From Cytophagales bacterium UBA2561 (GTDB lineage: Bacteria > Bacteroidota > Bacteroidia > Cytophagales > Thermoflexibacteraceae): a stretch of 64,000 nucleotides of DNA. Under the pieces are notes generated by a model. That model did not search any database, had not been told where the DNA came from, and saw nothing but the letters and a program-made list of their open reading frames with translations. The translations under genes were made by a program, and so were the position numbers. Below, piece after piece: positions 34,360 through 44,370 of the stretch. The stretch is taken from the NCBI GenBank assembly GCA_002340355.1, contig DDLX01000010.1, positions 41,339 through 105,338 of the forward strand, in the 5' to 3' direction. Numbering within the stretch: the first letter of the stretch is position 1; every line of letters begins with the position of its first letter.

Positions 34360-36816
34360 ATGACAAATTTTAATATTGATACAACTTTAGAATTAGTGAC
34401 GGATAACGAACGAGAAGAATTTATTCCAGTAATTCCAGAAGACGATATTGAGAATAATGATGAGACCTATCCCGATGAGTTGCCAATTCTGCCGATTCGT
34501 AATGCGGTATTATTCCCAGGAGTTATTATGCCAATTACGGTAGGACGGCAACGTTCAATTCGATTAATTAAACAAGCTCATCAGGATAATAAGATTATAG
34601 GAGTAATTACCCAGAAAAATATCCATTCAGATGAACCCGAACCTGATGAACTATATCAAGTTGGCGTAGTTGCTAAGATACTGAAACTACTTACCTTACC
34701 TGATGGAAACACGACAATTATTATTCAAGGTCGTCAAAAATTTGAGTTAGTCGATATATTTGAACATGACCCTTATTACAAAGCCCAAGTAAATTATTTA
34801 ACAGATAAAGTGCCTCCACAAGACTCACGAGAAAGTACTGCCTTAATGGAGTCTTTGAAGGAAGCTGCTCAGAAAATATTACAACTTAATCCTGAAATAC
34901 CTCAAGAAGCAGAAGTAGCTTTAGAGAATATTGATAGTCTTAATTTTTTAATTCATTTTCTTTGTTCCAATATTCAGGCAGATATTACTGAAAAACAAAC
35001 ACTTCTGGAGTATACAAACGCCAAAATAAGAGCAAATAAGTTGCTTGAACATATGCTCCAAGAAATCCAGCTTTTGGAGCTTAAACAGGAAATTAATTCC
35101 AAAGCTCATTCTGATATTGACCGTCAACAACGTGATTTTTTCTTGCGTCAACAAATGAAAGTTTTGCAAGATGAATTGGGAGATGGTTCACTGGAGAAAG
35201 ATCTAGAAGAAATTCGGAAAAAAGGAGCTAAAAAGAAGTGGTCAGAAGAAGTTGCACAGCATTTTGATAAAGAACTTTCTAAGATTGCTCGTCTCAACCC
35301 GATGTCTCCCGATTATGGAACAGCATTAGGATATATTGAGTTCTTAACTGACTTGCCTTGGAATGAATATACCAAAGATAATTATGACCTTACAAGAGCA
35401 TTAAATATCTTAGATAAAGCACATTATGGCTTGCAAAAACCCAAAGAACGAATTTTGGAATATTTGGCAGTTTTGCAACTCAAAAACGATATGAAAGCTC
35501 CTATTTTGTGTTTTTATGGACCTCCAGGGGTGGGTAAAACATCGCTTGGAAAGTCTATTGCTAAGTCCTTAAAACGGAAATATGTTCGAATGTCATTAGG
35601 AGGTTTACATGATGAAGCCGAAATTCGGGGACATCGTAAAACTTATATTGGGGCGATGGCAGGGCGGATTATGCAAAATATCAAAAAGGCGGGCTCTTCT
35701 AATCCTGTTTTTATTTTAGATGAGATAGATAAAGTGGGTAGCGATTTCCGAGGAGATCCTGCTTCAGCCTTACTCGAAGTACTTGATCCTGAACAAAATA
35801 AAGATTTTGATGATAATTATCTCGAAGTGAGCTATGACCTTTCTAAGGTTCTGTTCGTGGCTACGGCAAATACTTTAGATACGATTCATCCTGCCTTACG
35901 GGACAGAATGGAAATGATTGATATTAATGGCTATACATTAGAAGAAAAAATTGAGATTGCGAAAAAACATTTAATTCCTAAACTCCGAAAAGAACACGGC
36001 TTGACGGCTCGACAAGTAGCTTTTAATCCTACTGCCATTTCTTATCTTATTGATAATTACACTCGTGAGTCAGGAGTACGGAATTTGAATCAGAAGTTAG
36101 CCAAAGTCATTCGAAATGTTGCTAAATCAGTAGTCATAGGTGAGTCATATAATAAACGTCTAAAAGTTAGCGACATTGAACGAATTTTAGGCATACCTAC
36201 TTTTGACAAAGAGATTTATGAAGATAACGAAGAAGACGCAGGGGTAGTTACGGGGTTAGCTTGGACACAAACAGGAGGTGAAATTTTGTTTATTGAAGCA
36301 AACCTTAGCCGTGGAAAAGGCAACTTGATTCTATCAGGACAATTAGGTGATGTGATGAAAGAGTCAGCTACGGCAGCACTTTCCTATCTCAAGTCGCAAT
36401 CGGATAACTTAGGAATTGATTATCGTATTTTTTCTAATTATGATTTGCATATTCACGTACCTGCGGGAGCTGTTCCAAAAGATGGACCCTCAGCAGGAAT
36501 TACTATGTTTACGGCTTTGGCTTCAATTTATACGCAACGCAAAGTAAAAACTAAGTTGGCAATGACAGGAGAAATTACCTTACGGGGGCGAGTTTTACCT
36601 GTAGGAGGAATCAAAGAGAAAATCCTAGCGGCACGCCGTGCGGGAATTACAGAATTGATTTTATCAGAGCGTAATCGAAAAGATATCTTAGAAATTGAAA
36701 ATCAATATATTGATGGATTGAGATTTCATTATGTCAAACGAGCCTCAGAAGTTTTAGATATTGCTCTGCTGCCTGAAACTGTAGCGCATCCTATCCATTT
36801 CAATATAAAGGCATAA
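34360..36816 (+). CDS. lon: Lon ATP-dependent protease
   Basis: Cytoplasmic AAA+ serine protease that degrades misfolded and regulatory proteins. The 818-residue chain has the LON substrate-binding domain (about 42-245, LPILPIRNAVLFPGVIMPI), a helical linker (about 250-350), the AAA module with Walker A GPPGVGKTS (387-395) and Walker B VFILDEIDKVG (about 450-460), and the protease domain with the catalytic dyad S711 (PKDGPSAGIT) and K754 (GGIKEKILAARRAG). Length and layout are normal for LonA. A hairpin lies just before the ATG. It is a single-gene unit closed by a strong terminator. Confidence 0.97.
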   Translation: MTNFNIDTTLELVTDNEREEFIPVIPEDDIENNDETYPDELPILPIRNAVLFPGVIMPITVGRQRSIRLIKQAHQDNKIIGVITQKNIHSDEPEPDELYQVGVVAKILKLLTLPDGNTTIIIQGRQKFELVDIFEHDPYYKAQVNYLTDKVPPQDSRESTALMESLKEAAQKILQLNPEIPQEAEVALENIDSLNFLIHFLCSNIQADITEKQTLLEYTNAKIRANKLLEHMLQEIQLLELKQEINSKAHSDIDRQQRDFFLRQQMKVLQDELGDGSLEKDLEEIRKKGAKKKWSEEVAQHFDKELSKIARLNPMSPDYGTALGYIEFLTDLPWNEYTKDNYDLTRALNILDKAHYGLQKPKERILEYLAVLQLKNDMKAPILCFYGPPGVGKTSLGKSIAKSLKRKYVRMSLGGLHDEAEIRGHRKTYIGAMAGRIMQNIKKAGSSNPVFILDEIDKVGSDFRGDPASALLEVLDPEQNKDFDDNYLEVSYDLSKVLFVATANTLDTIHPALRDRMEMIDINGYTLEEKIEIAKKHLIPKLRKEHGLTARQVAFNPTAISYLIDNYTRESGVRNLNQKLAKVIRNVAKSVVIGESYNKRLKVSDIERILGIPTFDKEIYEDNEEDAGVVTGLAWTQTGGEILFIEANLSRGKGNLILSGQLGDVMKESATAALSYLKSQSDNLGIDYRIFSNYDLHIHVPAGAVPKDGPSAGITMFTALASIYTQRKVKTKLAMTGEITLRGRVLPVGGIKEKILAARRAGITELILSERNRKDILEIENQYIDGLRFHYVKRASEVLDIALLPETVAHPIHFNIKA

Positions 36817-36851
36817 ATCTCATTTTAATATACGTGTTTATAAAAAAGCTA

Positions 36852-36884
36852 AAACCCATCAGACTTCTCAAATCTGATGGGTTT
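36852..36884 (+). terminator. Terminator of lon
   Basis: A 12-bp stem aaacccatcaga (36852-36863) / tctgatgggttt (36873-36884) followed by T-rich sequence. Confidence 0.87.
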
Positions 36885-37310
36885 GTCATTTTTAAGATTT
36901 GAATATTTGAAAAATAGGATGAAGTTATTGGCATCATTTAAATACTAATCAAAACTATTTTTACAATATAATGATAATCAGGTTTTTAATTAAAAATTAA
37001 ACCATTTATAAGCATATATTGATAATGAATATTAATTTTCTCTAAAATTACCTTATCTAACTTTGAGAGATAATCCTAACTCTTTTTAATTCGGAGTGAG
37101 TAATATAAATTGCAAAAAATAATAAGAAAAATTCAACCAATTACTACTGCTTTGCGTTCGGACAAATAGTACAACGTACTTACCAATAATTCTGCACTCA
37201 AAAATAGCCCTAATTTTATTTCCTAAATTTATTTTCAGGATAAATCAACTAAAATTCTAAATCCTGAAAAATTTCAAGTAACTCAAACCTTATATTTTAC
37301 GTTTATTAGA

Positions 37311-37337
37311 TTAAACATTTGTTTATCAAACGTTTAA
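37311..37337 (+). promoter_or_regulatory. Palindromic candidate operator before the histidine phosphatase gene
   Basis: ttaaacatttg (37311-37321) and caaacgtttaa (37327-37337) are inverse complements except for one base, separated by 5 bases. The site is 34 bases upstream of the ATG, at promoter distance. Its size and spacing resemble TetR-type operators; no such regulator is encoded nearby. Confidence 0.45.
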
Positions 37338-37371
37338 ATTTACAAAAACATCTAAGTAAACCATAACGAAC

Positions 37372-38043
37372 ATGAGTAAGAAAACACTTTATATTATTAG
37401 GCATGGGCAGACTGAACAGAATCGCCAAAAGATGGTACAAGGCAGTGGAGTCAACTCTAATCTAAATGACTACGGAAGACAACAAGCGCAAGCTTTTTAT
37501 GAGTACTATCATGATGTACCATTTGACAAAATTTATACCTCTGAACTCAAACGTACTCACCAGACAGTAATGCCTTTTATTAATCAAGGGATTTGTTGGG
37601 AGAAACATAGCGGGTTTAATGAGATGAGTTGGGGACATCGTGAGGGGCGACCTATTACTCCAAAAGATGATGAGGAGTATTATGCCACACTCGAAGCATG
37701 GAAATCAGGAGAAATTGATCGAAGATTTGATGGAGGAGAAAGCCCCCTTGAAATGACTGAACGACAACGAGTTGCCTTAAATCATGTAATGAGTTATCCC
37801 GAAGAAAAGAATGTACTAATTTGTATGCACGGACGTGCTATGCGTTCATTTATGTGCCTATTAGCAGGAATTTCAGTTTCAAATATGTATCAGTTCTCAC
37901 ATGGAAATACAGCTCTTTATCAAGTTGAATTTGATACCGAATCACTTCATTTTCAGTTTATTAAAAAAAATGATATTACTCATCTAAATCGGCTAAATAA
38001 CCCAAATCCTGAATTTAATTTATATCAAAAAGTAACGATATAA
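37372..38043 (+). CDS. Histidine phosphatase superfamily protein (phosphoglycerate-mutase-like)
   Basis: A 223-residue cytoplasmic phosphatase. The catalytic RHG motif is IIRHGQTEQN (about 8-17), followed by SGVNSNLNDYGRQQA, the second arginine in YTSELKRTHQT (about 58-68), the glutamate in FNEMSWGHREGRP (about 82-94), and the second histidine in VLICMHGRAMRSFM (about 151-164). This is the complete active-site set of broad-specificity histidine phosphatases (PhoE/CobC/GpmB group); the substrate cannot be told. A palindrome stands just upstream. The next gene begins 150 bases later and is probably separate. Confidence 0.9.
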   Translation: MSKKTLYIIRHGQTEQNRQKMVQGSGVNSNLNDYGRQQAQAFYEYYHDVPFDKIYTSELKRTHQTVMPFINQGICWEKHSGFNEMSWGHREGRPITPKDDEEYYATLEAWKSGEIDRRFDGGESPLEMTERQRVALNHVMSYPEEKNVLICMHGRAMRSFMCLLAGISVSNMYQFSHGNTALYQVEFDTESLHFQFIKKNDITHLNRLNNPNPEFNLYQKVTI

Positions 38044-38194
38044 CCTACAACCATGATAGTTTAACTTTTCTTCTCAGATTTAACCCTTGAATTTGGCAAA
38101 CTGCTTTCGAAATCGGATATTTGACTTTGATGGAGATTTTCTGATTTAAATTATCAATCTCTCCTAATTCTAACTCAATTTTGAAGCATCTCCC

Positions 38195-40597
38195 ATGAAT
38201 TTTTGCCAACGTTTTTGCTTTCTATTTTTGTTCTATAGTGGTTTTATATTATTTACTTACGCTCAAAATCATAATGCCACTCTTCAAGGAAAATTAATCA
38301 ATCCACAGAATCAACCTATTATAGGAGTTCATATTTTCCTCAAAACCAACCTTCAACAAGGTACGTACTCTGATAGCACAGGTTTTTTTGAACTCAAAAT
38401 TCCTGTAGGAGAACATCAAATTCAGATTTCACATATTTCTTATTTGAAAGAGGAAAAAACAATTTCCTTACAATCTGGAGAAGTCCAAATTTTAAATCTT
38501 ACTTTAATTCCTAAATCTCGAACACTGGATGAAGTAGCCATTGAAAGTGATACTGAAGAAGAGCGTCACGAAGTTTCAATGATGCGTTTAGACCCCCTAA
38601 AAATAAAAGAAATACCTGTTCCTTTTGGCGATTTTTCACAAGCTATTTCGATGGTTGGATTAGGAATTAGTAGTAATAATGAACTATCAGCAAGTTACTC
38701 AGTACGAGGTGGAAATTTTGATGAAAATTTGGTTTATGTCAATAATATGCAAATTTATCGTCCGTTTTTGATTCGGGCAGGACAACAAGAAGGGCTAAGT
38801 TTCATCAATCCCGATTTTGTACAGGAGGTAGAGTTTTCGGCGGGAGGATGGCAACCTAAATTTGGTGATAAACTTTCTTCAGTCTTGAATATTACTTATA
38901 AAACGCCTCAAAAATTTGATGCTTCGGCTACGGTGGGTTTATTAGGTGGGCGTGCTTTTTTGGAAGGAACAACCAAAAATCAACGAATTGGCTGGCTCCT
39001 AGGTTTTCGGAATAAATCAGCTCGTTATTTATTTTCAACTTTGGAAACTGATGGTGAATACCTACCCCAATTTTCTGATTTTCAAGGACTTTTAAATTTT
39101 GATCTAACCTCAAAAAATCGCAAGATTTTAGGATTGAATACAAATCTATCAGTTTTATTATCTTATGCCCGAAATCGTTATTTGGTACGTCCACAAAGTC
39201 GTGAAACCGATTATGGAACATTTAATCGGGTTGTTCGGCTGTATGTTGAGTTTTATGGACAGGAAAAATTAAACTTTGATACTCAACAAATTGGCTTAAA
39301 ATTTTCTCATGATTTTTCGGAAAAACTAACATCTAATTTGATTTTTTCTGCTCTACAAACGGCTGAACGAGAATATGTAGATACTGAGGGAGCTTATGCC
39401 CTTTGTGATGTAGATACTGATATCAATTCTAGAGATTTTAACAAATGTGCGGTAGTACGGGGAGCAGGAACATTAGGGAATTATGCGCGTAATGCCTTAG
39501 ATGCCGAGATTTTTGCACTCGAAAGTCGAAATAATTGGAAAATGACAGATAATCAGCATATTGAGTTTGGTTTACGCTGGACAACTGAAGGTATTAATGA
39601 CGAAATTCAACAATATAATTTTGAAGATTCTTCGGACTATGTGAAAATTACAGAACGCTTATTTACTGATTTAACCTTAAATTCTCAGCGATTTTCAGGA
39701 TATGCCCAACACTCACTTTTTTGGGGTAAACATACCTTGACCTATGGTACACGGTTAGGCTATTGGAATATTAATGAACAGTGGATTTTTAGTCCTCGTG
39801 TGCAGTATGCTTTTGCTCCTGAGTGGCAACGAGATATTATTTTCAATTTAGCTGTGGGAGTTTTTCAACAACCTCCATTTTATAGAGAATTACGGAACTT
39901 TCAAGGAAATCTGAACCGAAATTTACGGGCGCAGACTTCTTATCATTTTATTGCTGGAGCAGATTATAATTTTGAAATGTGGGGAAGACCTTTTAAAATT
40001 ATTTCGGAAGCCTATTACAAAAAATTAGAGAATGTTATTCCTTATGATATTGACAATGTGAGAATTCGATATTATGCTAGAAATAACGCCATTGCTTATG
40101 TAACAGGATTAGATTTTCGATGGAGTGGCGAATTTGTCAAAGATACAGAATCGTGGTTTAGTTTGAGTTTGCTTTCTACACAAGAAAATTGGACAAATGA
40201 CGAAAGAGGTTGGGTACGGCGACCTACTGATCAACGAGCCACTTTAGCCATTTATTACGAAGATTATATCCCATCAAAACCAAATTTGCGAATGAGTTTG
40301 CGAATAATGTATGGTACAGGCTTGCCGTTTGGACCTCCTAATCAACCTCAATATCGTTCTGTATTATCAGGAGATACTTACCGCCGCGTAGATATTGGAT
40401 TTTCTAAATATATAGAGCCAAAAATACCCAAAAAGGCATTTGAGTCACTACGATTAAGTGTGGAAATTCTGAATATTTTAGGAGCAAATAACGTCATTTC
40501 TTATCTCTGGATTTCTGATTTCTTAGAAAATCAATATGCCGTCCCGAATGGACTCTCACAACGCTTTTTTAACTTCAAAATTACAGGAGATTTTTGA
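38195..40597 (+). CDS. TonB-dependent outer-membrane receptor with carboxypeptidase-regulatory-like N-terminus
   Basis: An 800-residue outer-membrane protein. Signal peptide (about 1-24, ending FTYAQ), a carboxypeptidase-regulatory-like domain (about 28-110: LQGKLINPQNQPIIGVHIFLKT), a plug domain (about 125-220, with SASYSVRGGNFDENLVYVNNMQIY) and a beta-barrel to the C-terminus, which ends in alternating residues with a final F. This is the usual layout for TonB-driven uptake of siderophores, vitamins, metals or glycans. No SusD partner, and no uptake genes are adjacent, so the ligand is unknown. The barrel is on the short side for the family. Confidence 0.92.
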   Translation: MNFCQRFCFLFLFYSGFILFTYAQNHNATLQGKLINPQNQPIIGVHIFLKTNLQQGTYSDSTGFFELKIPVGEHQIQISHISYLKEEKTISLQSGEVQILNLTLIPKSRTLDEVAIESDTEEERHEVSMMRLDPLKIKEIPVPFGDFSQAISMVGLGISSNNELSASYSVRGGNFDENLVYVNNMQIYRPFLIRAGQQEGLSFINPDFVQEVEFSAGGWQPKFGDKLSSVLNITYKTPQKFDASATVGLLGGRAFLEGTTKNQRIGWLLGFRNKSARYLFSTLETDGEYLPQFSDFQGLLNFDLTSKNRKILGLNTNLSVLLSYARNRYLVRPQSRETDYGTFNRVVRLYVEFYGQEKLNFDTQQIGLKFSHDFSEKLTSNLIFSALQTAEREYVDTEGAYALCDVDTDINSRDFNKCAVVRGAGTLGNYARNALDAEIFALESRNNWKMTDNQHIEFGLRWTTEGINDEIQQYNFEDSSDYVKITERLFTDLTLNSQRFSGYAQHSLFWGKHTLTYGTRLGYWNINEQWIFSPRVQYAFAPEWQRDIIFNLAVGVFQQPPFYRELRNFQGNLNRNLRAQTSYHFIAGADYNFEMWGRPFKIISEAYYKKLENVIPYDIDNVRIRYYARNNAIAYVTGLDFRWSGEFVKDTESWFSLSLLSTQENWTNDERGWVRRPTDQRATLAIYYEDYIPSKPNLRMSLRIMYGTGLPFGPPNQPQYRSVLSGDTYRRVDIGFSKYIEPKIPKKAFESLRLSVEILNILGANNVISYLWISDFLENQYAVPNGLSQRFFNFKITGDF

Positions 40598-41002
40598 AAA
40601 TAAATGAATAAAACTAGACTTCTGTTTTCCAAAATGCAGCTTATTTAAATAGAGATTATTACGAAGCATTTTGTGCGCCAAGAAAATCGCTGATGTGACT
40701 GTGTTTAAATATCCATAATGATAGCTGATAGTATCTTTATTGATGTTTTAGGAAACGACACCAACCAAAAGTAAGTTTGTAATAAAGATTTCAATAAAAT
40801 AGTTTCTTATTCTGATTGTGTGAACATATGTTTCTTTTCTGTTTCCTAGACCTAGTTTAAGATGGAAATAATACACAAACTGTATGATATAAAAAAACAA
40901 CAAAAAAACACCGATTACTTTTCCTAATCGCCTTTATCTCGTATATTTGTTTCCTGAAATTTTTTCCTATATAAACAGTAAAACCCAAATCCCGAAATTG
41001 GT
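40598..41002. other. 405-base region upstream of nqrF
   Basis: AT-rich, no gene supported. A promoter-like box precedes nqrF (listed). Short frames here show no coherent protein. Confidence 0.5.
40919..40949 (+). promoter_or_regulatory. Candidate nqrF promoter
   Basis: TATATTTG (40942-40949) fits TAnnTTTG exactly; 19 bases upstream is TTTT (40919-40922) in place of TTTG. The ATG lies 53 bases downstream. Confidence 0.42.
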
Positions 41003-42304
41003 ATGACAACCATTATTGTTACTGCGATTGTTGCCTTTACGCTGGTCATCGCCTTTTTGGTCGTCTTGTTGCTTTATGCACAAGCGAAACTTGTTCAGAG
41101 TGGTGATGTTAAAATTATCGTAAATGGTGATGAAGCAAACCCAATTATTGCGGCAGCAGGAAGTACGCTACTTTCTACCCTTGCAAACCAAAAAGTATTT
41201 TTGCCTTCAGCGTGTGGAGGTGGTGGTACTTGTGCAATGTGTACCTGTAAGGTTCTTGAAGGTGGTGGAGATGTATTGCCCACCGAAGTAGGACATTTGA
41301 CCCGAAAAGAGCAACAAGAAAAAGTTCGCCTTTCTTGCCAAGTAAAGGTTAAGGAAGATATGATCATTGAAATTCCCGAAGAAATCTTTGGTATTAAAAA
41401 ATGGGACTGCGAGGTGGTTTCTAACTACAATGTGGCTACATTTATCAAAGAATTTGTCGTAAAACTTCCTGAAGGCGAAACACTTGATTTTGAGTCAGGT
41501 GGATATGTACAGATTGACGTACCCGCCATCGAGTGTGACTTTAGTACTATTGATATTGCTCCATTCCCTGATGACCCCGCAGGCAAGAATAAATACAAAG
41601 ATGAGTGGGATCAATATGGTATGTGGGATTTGAAAATGAAAAATCCTGATCCTATTTTCCGTGCTTATTCGATGGCGAACCACCCTGCTGAAGGGAATAT
41701 TGTCATGTTGAATATTCGAATTGCAACGCCACCTTGGGATAGAGCTAACAATAAATGGATGGACGTAAATCCAGGGATTTGTTCGTCATATGTCTTTACG
41801 CGGAAACCTGGTGATAAAGTAACTGTGTCGGGTCCTTATGGTGAATTCTTTATTAAGGATACAGATGCAGAGATGATTTATGTTGGTGGTGGGGCAGGAA
41901 TGGCACCTTTACGTTCACACATTTTCCACTTATTTCATACTTTGAAATCGGGACGAAAAGTAAGTTATTGGTATGGTGGACGGTCACGCCGAGAGTTGTT
42001 TTACACCGAACACTTCCGAAAAATTGAGAAAGAATTTCCAAATTTCAGATATTATATTGCACTTTCAGCTCCAGTAGAAGAAGATAACTGGAAAGTGAAA
42101 GAAGATCTGGATGCTGAAGGAGATGGTTTTGTAGGATTCATTCACCAAGTATTGATTGATAATTACTTAGGGAAACATGAGGAGCCAGAAGAAATTGAGT
42201 TTTATTTCTGTGGTCCTCCAATGATGAATGATGCTGTTGTTAAAATGTGTGATGATTTTGGTATTCCACCTGAAAATGTCATGTTTGATGATTTCGGTGG
42301 ATAA
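41003..42304 (+). CDS. nqrF: Na+-translocating NADH:quinone reductase subunit F
   Basis: Electron-input subunit of the sodium-pumping NADH dehydrogenase. The 433-residue protein has one N-terminal membrane helix (about 5-27), a 2Fe-2S domain with C71, C77, C80 and C112 (SACGGGGTCAMC ... LSCQ), an FAD domain with RAYSMANHP, and an NADH domain with YVGGGAGMAPLRSH and the C-terminal FCGPPMMNDAV and FDDFGG. All key residues are present. In most bacteria nqrF ends an nqrA-F operon; here nqrA-E are absent from at least 20 kb on either side and a terminator closes the gene directly. It is therefore either separated from its operon or used by another oxidoreductase. Confidence 0.93.
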   Translation: MTTIIVTAIVAFTLVIAFLVVLLLYAQAKLVQSGDVKIIVNGDEANPIIAAAGSTLLSTLANQKVFLPSACGGGGTCAMCTCKVLEGGGDVLPTEVGHLTRKEQQEKVRLSCQVKVKEDMIIEIPEEIFGIKKWDCEVVSNYNVATFIKEFVVKLPEGETLDFESGGYVQIDVPAIECDFSTIDIAPFPDDPAGKNKYKDEWDQYGMWDLKMKNPDPIFRAYSMANHPAEGNIVMLNIRIATPPWDRANNKWMDVNPGICSSYVFTRKPGDKVTVSGPYGEFFIKDTDAEMIYVGGGAGMAPLRSHIFHLFHTLKSGRKVSYWYGGRSRRELFYTEHFRKIEKEFPNFRYYIALSAPVEEDNWKVKEDLDAEGDGFVGFIHQVLIDNYLGKHEEPEEIEFYFCGPPMMNDAVVKMCDDFGIPPENVMFDDFGG

Positions 42305-42336
42305 TTCGGGGAATATATAAAAAACTTATTTCTAAA

Positions 42337-42365
42337 AAACCCAAAGGTATATTGCCTTTGGGTTT
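42337..42365. terminator. Terminator between nqrF and arsM
   Basis: An 11-bp stem aaacccaaagg (42337-42347) / cctttgggttt (42355-42365) with a 7-base loop lies between the two converging genes; A- and T-rich flanks allow both directions. Confidence 0.85.
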
Positions 42366-42421
42366 TATGTTTAAAAAAATTTGTTTCTTACTTAAATTAA
42401 TAAAAATAGAAGTTTTAAATA

Positions 42422-43210
42422 TTACTTTTCAGCATAAACATTGATACTAAACAAGCCTTTATCTTCGGTTTTAAAATCTTTGATTTCGTCAGGAGTAAAA
42501 TATTTAGCTAATATTTCACTTGGTAAACCTAGTTTTCGGCTTTTTTGAATCTGAATATTTTTGAAGCCTGCTTTCTTGACAAACCCAAGATATTCATTGA
42601 TGTCAATTGCTGTAGCTACACATCCTGCAAATTGAGAAGCATCTTCTCGAAGTCCTTCAGGTAAGTCACTTTTCACAACCATATCCGAAACACTGAAATG
42701 CCCTCCTTTTTTGAGAATTCGGTATGTTTCAGCAAACGCTTTTTCCTTATTAGGTACAAGATTCAGGACACAATTACTGATAATTACGTCAGCCACTTCG
42801 TCTGAAAGGGGTAAACTTTCGATTTCGCCATGATAAAATTCGACATTTTTGAAGCCTAACTTTTCAGCATTTTGTTGAGCTTTTTTTACCATTTCATCCG
42901 TAAAGTCAACTCCAATTACTTTTGCTGATTCACCAACAATTGCTCGTGCAATAAAACAATCATTTCCTGCTCCTGAACCTAAATCAACAACCGTATCACC
43001 TTCTTGGATTTGTGCCAATTCTGTAGGCAATCCACATCCTAATCCCAAATTGGCATCTTGTAGATAACCGTCTAAATTTTCATAATTTTCAGAAAAATCA
43101 ACAATGTCATCCGAATTACAGGTAGAGGAGCCACAACAAGAGTTTTGAGGTTTAACAGCTATCTCGCTATACTTTTGGCGGATAATTTCTTTTTGTGTTT
43201 CAGCATTCAT
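42422..43210 (-). CDS. arsM: Arsenite S-adenosylmethionine methyltransferase
   Basis: Methylates As(III) stepwise to less toxic or volatile forms. The 262-residue protein has a cysteine-rich N-terminus (SCCGSSTC near 24-31), the paired start YLQDANLGLGCGLPTELAQIQEGDTVVDLGSGAGNDCF with SAM motif I (about 72-84), and the two arsenic-binding cysteines in ISNCVLNLV (about 144) and FAGCVATAI (about 193). This set is diagnostic of ArsM. It is last in a three-gene unit after an ArsC-like protein and Acr3, 42 bases behind acr3. Regulation is probably through the palindrome before the first gene. Confidence 0.92.
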   Translation of the reverse strand: MNAETQKEIIRQKYSEIAVKPQNSCCGSSTCNSDDIVDFSENYENLDGYLQDANLGLGCGLPTELAQIQEGDTVVDLGSGAGNDCFIARAIVGESAKVIGVDFTDEMVKKAQQNAEKLGFKNVEFYHGEIESLPLSDEVADVIISNCVLNLVPNKEKAFAETYRILKKGGHFSVSDMVVKSDLPEGLREDASQFAGCVATAIDINEYLGFVKKAGFKNIQIQKSRKLGLPSEILAKYFTPDEIKDFKTEDKGLFSINVYAEK

Positions 43211-43252
43211 GAGATTTAAAAATTTAAGAATTGGAAAAACAAGAGTAAGATT

Positions 43253-44293
43253 TTAAGTATATCTCCATTTTTTAGCAATTTCTACTAATGAAAGCATGAT
43301 AGGAACTTCTATCAAAACCCCAACCACAGTAGCTAAGGAGGCTCCTGAGTTCAAGCCAAATAATGAAATGGCTACAGCAACTGCTAATTCAAAAAAGTTA
43401 CTTGCTCCAATCATTGCAGATGGCGCACAAGTTTGATAATTCAAACCCAAAAATTTTCCAGCAAACCAAGCTAGGAAAAAAATGAAATAAGTTTGTATTG
43501 TTAAAGGAATTGAAATTAAAAGAATATGCAAGGGATTGGCTACAATTTTATCTCCTTGGAAAGCAAATAATAGTACCAATGTTCCAAGTAAAGCCATGAC
43601 AGAAACAGGCTTTAGTTGAGGTAAGAAAACGGTTTTAAACCAAACTTCTCCTTTATATTGAATTAAAAACCGATTTGATAAATAACCGATTATCAGAGGA
43701 ATAACGACAAAAATAACAACCGAAGTGAATAAAACTTCGTAAGGAATGGCAATACTATGAAGTCCCAATAAAACTTCGACAATTGGAATAAATGCGATCA
43801 GTAGAACCAAATCATTTATTGAAACTTGAACTAAGGTATAATTGGCATCCCCACCACTCAAATACGACCAAACAAAAACCATTGCAGTACAAGGTGCTGC
43901 TCCTAATAGAATGGCACCTGCCAAATAAGCTTGAGCATCTGTAGGGCTTAATATTGCCTGATAAATCTGGGAAAAAAAAAGCCATGCAAAAAAAGCCATT
44001 GTGAAAGGTTTTATTAACCAGTTGATTATAAGAGTAATAGATAGACCTTTCTTGTTTTGTGTTACGTTCTTAATAGATGAAAAATCAATTTGTGCCATCA
44101 TAGGATAGATCATTAACCAGATTAAAATTGCTACAGGGATATTAACCGTAAATATTGTCCAATGATTAATAATTTCGATGCTATCACCCAAAAAATTGCC
44201 CAATAAAATACCCATAATAATGCAAAGGATAACCCAGAAACTTAGATATTTTTCAAAGAAAGCAATCCCTTGCTTTGGTGTTTTTTGTGTCAT
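43253..44293 (-). CDS. acr3: Arsenite efflux permease Acr3
   Basis: A 346-residue ten-helix membrane protein of the bile/arsenite/riboflavin transporter superfamily that expels As(III). Acr3 markers are the cysteine in LGAAPCTAMVFVWSYLSGGDANYTL (about 130-155), and the glutamate in IGASNFFELAVAVAISLFG near the C-terminus. Hydrophobic segments cover nearly the whole chain. It lies between the ArsC-like gene (77 bases upstream) and arsM (42 bases downstream) in one operon. The family is sometimes labelled arsB, but the sequence is Acr3 and not ArsB. Confidence 0.93.
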   Translation of the reverse strand: MTQKTPKQGIAFFEKYLSFWVILCIIMGILLGNFLGDSIEIINHWTIFTVNIPVAILIWLMIYPMMAQIDFSSIKNVTQNKKGLSITLIINWLIKPFTMAFFAWLFFSQIYQAILSPTDAQAYLAGAILLGAAPCTAMVFVWSYLSGGDANYTLVQVSINDLVLLIAFIPIVEVLLGLHSIAIPYEVLFTSVVIFVVIPLIIGYLSNRFLIQYKGEVWFKTVFLPQLKPVSVMALLGTLVLLFAFQGDKIVANPLHILLISIPLTIQTYFIFFLAWFAGKFLGLNYQTCAPSAMIGASNFFELAVAVAISLFGLNSGASLATVVGVLIEVPIMLSLVEIAKKWRYT

Positions 44294-44370
44294 GATTCGA
44301 ATGAATTATTTGTTTATTTATAGAAACTGATGAAATCTGAATAAATAGAAGATTTTACCAAAAGAGTTTT

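Larger units (their letters stand above)
36817..37371. other. 555-base intergenic region after lon
   Basis: Holds the lon terminator (36852-36884), a second copy of the 13-mer gtacaacgtactt (37169-37181) and a long palindrome (37311-37337) before the next gene. No gene or RNA is seen in the rest. Confidence 0.55.
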
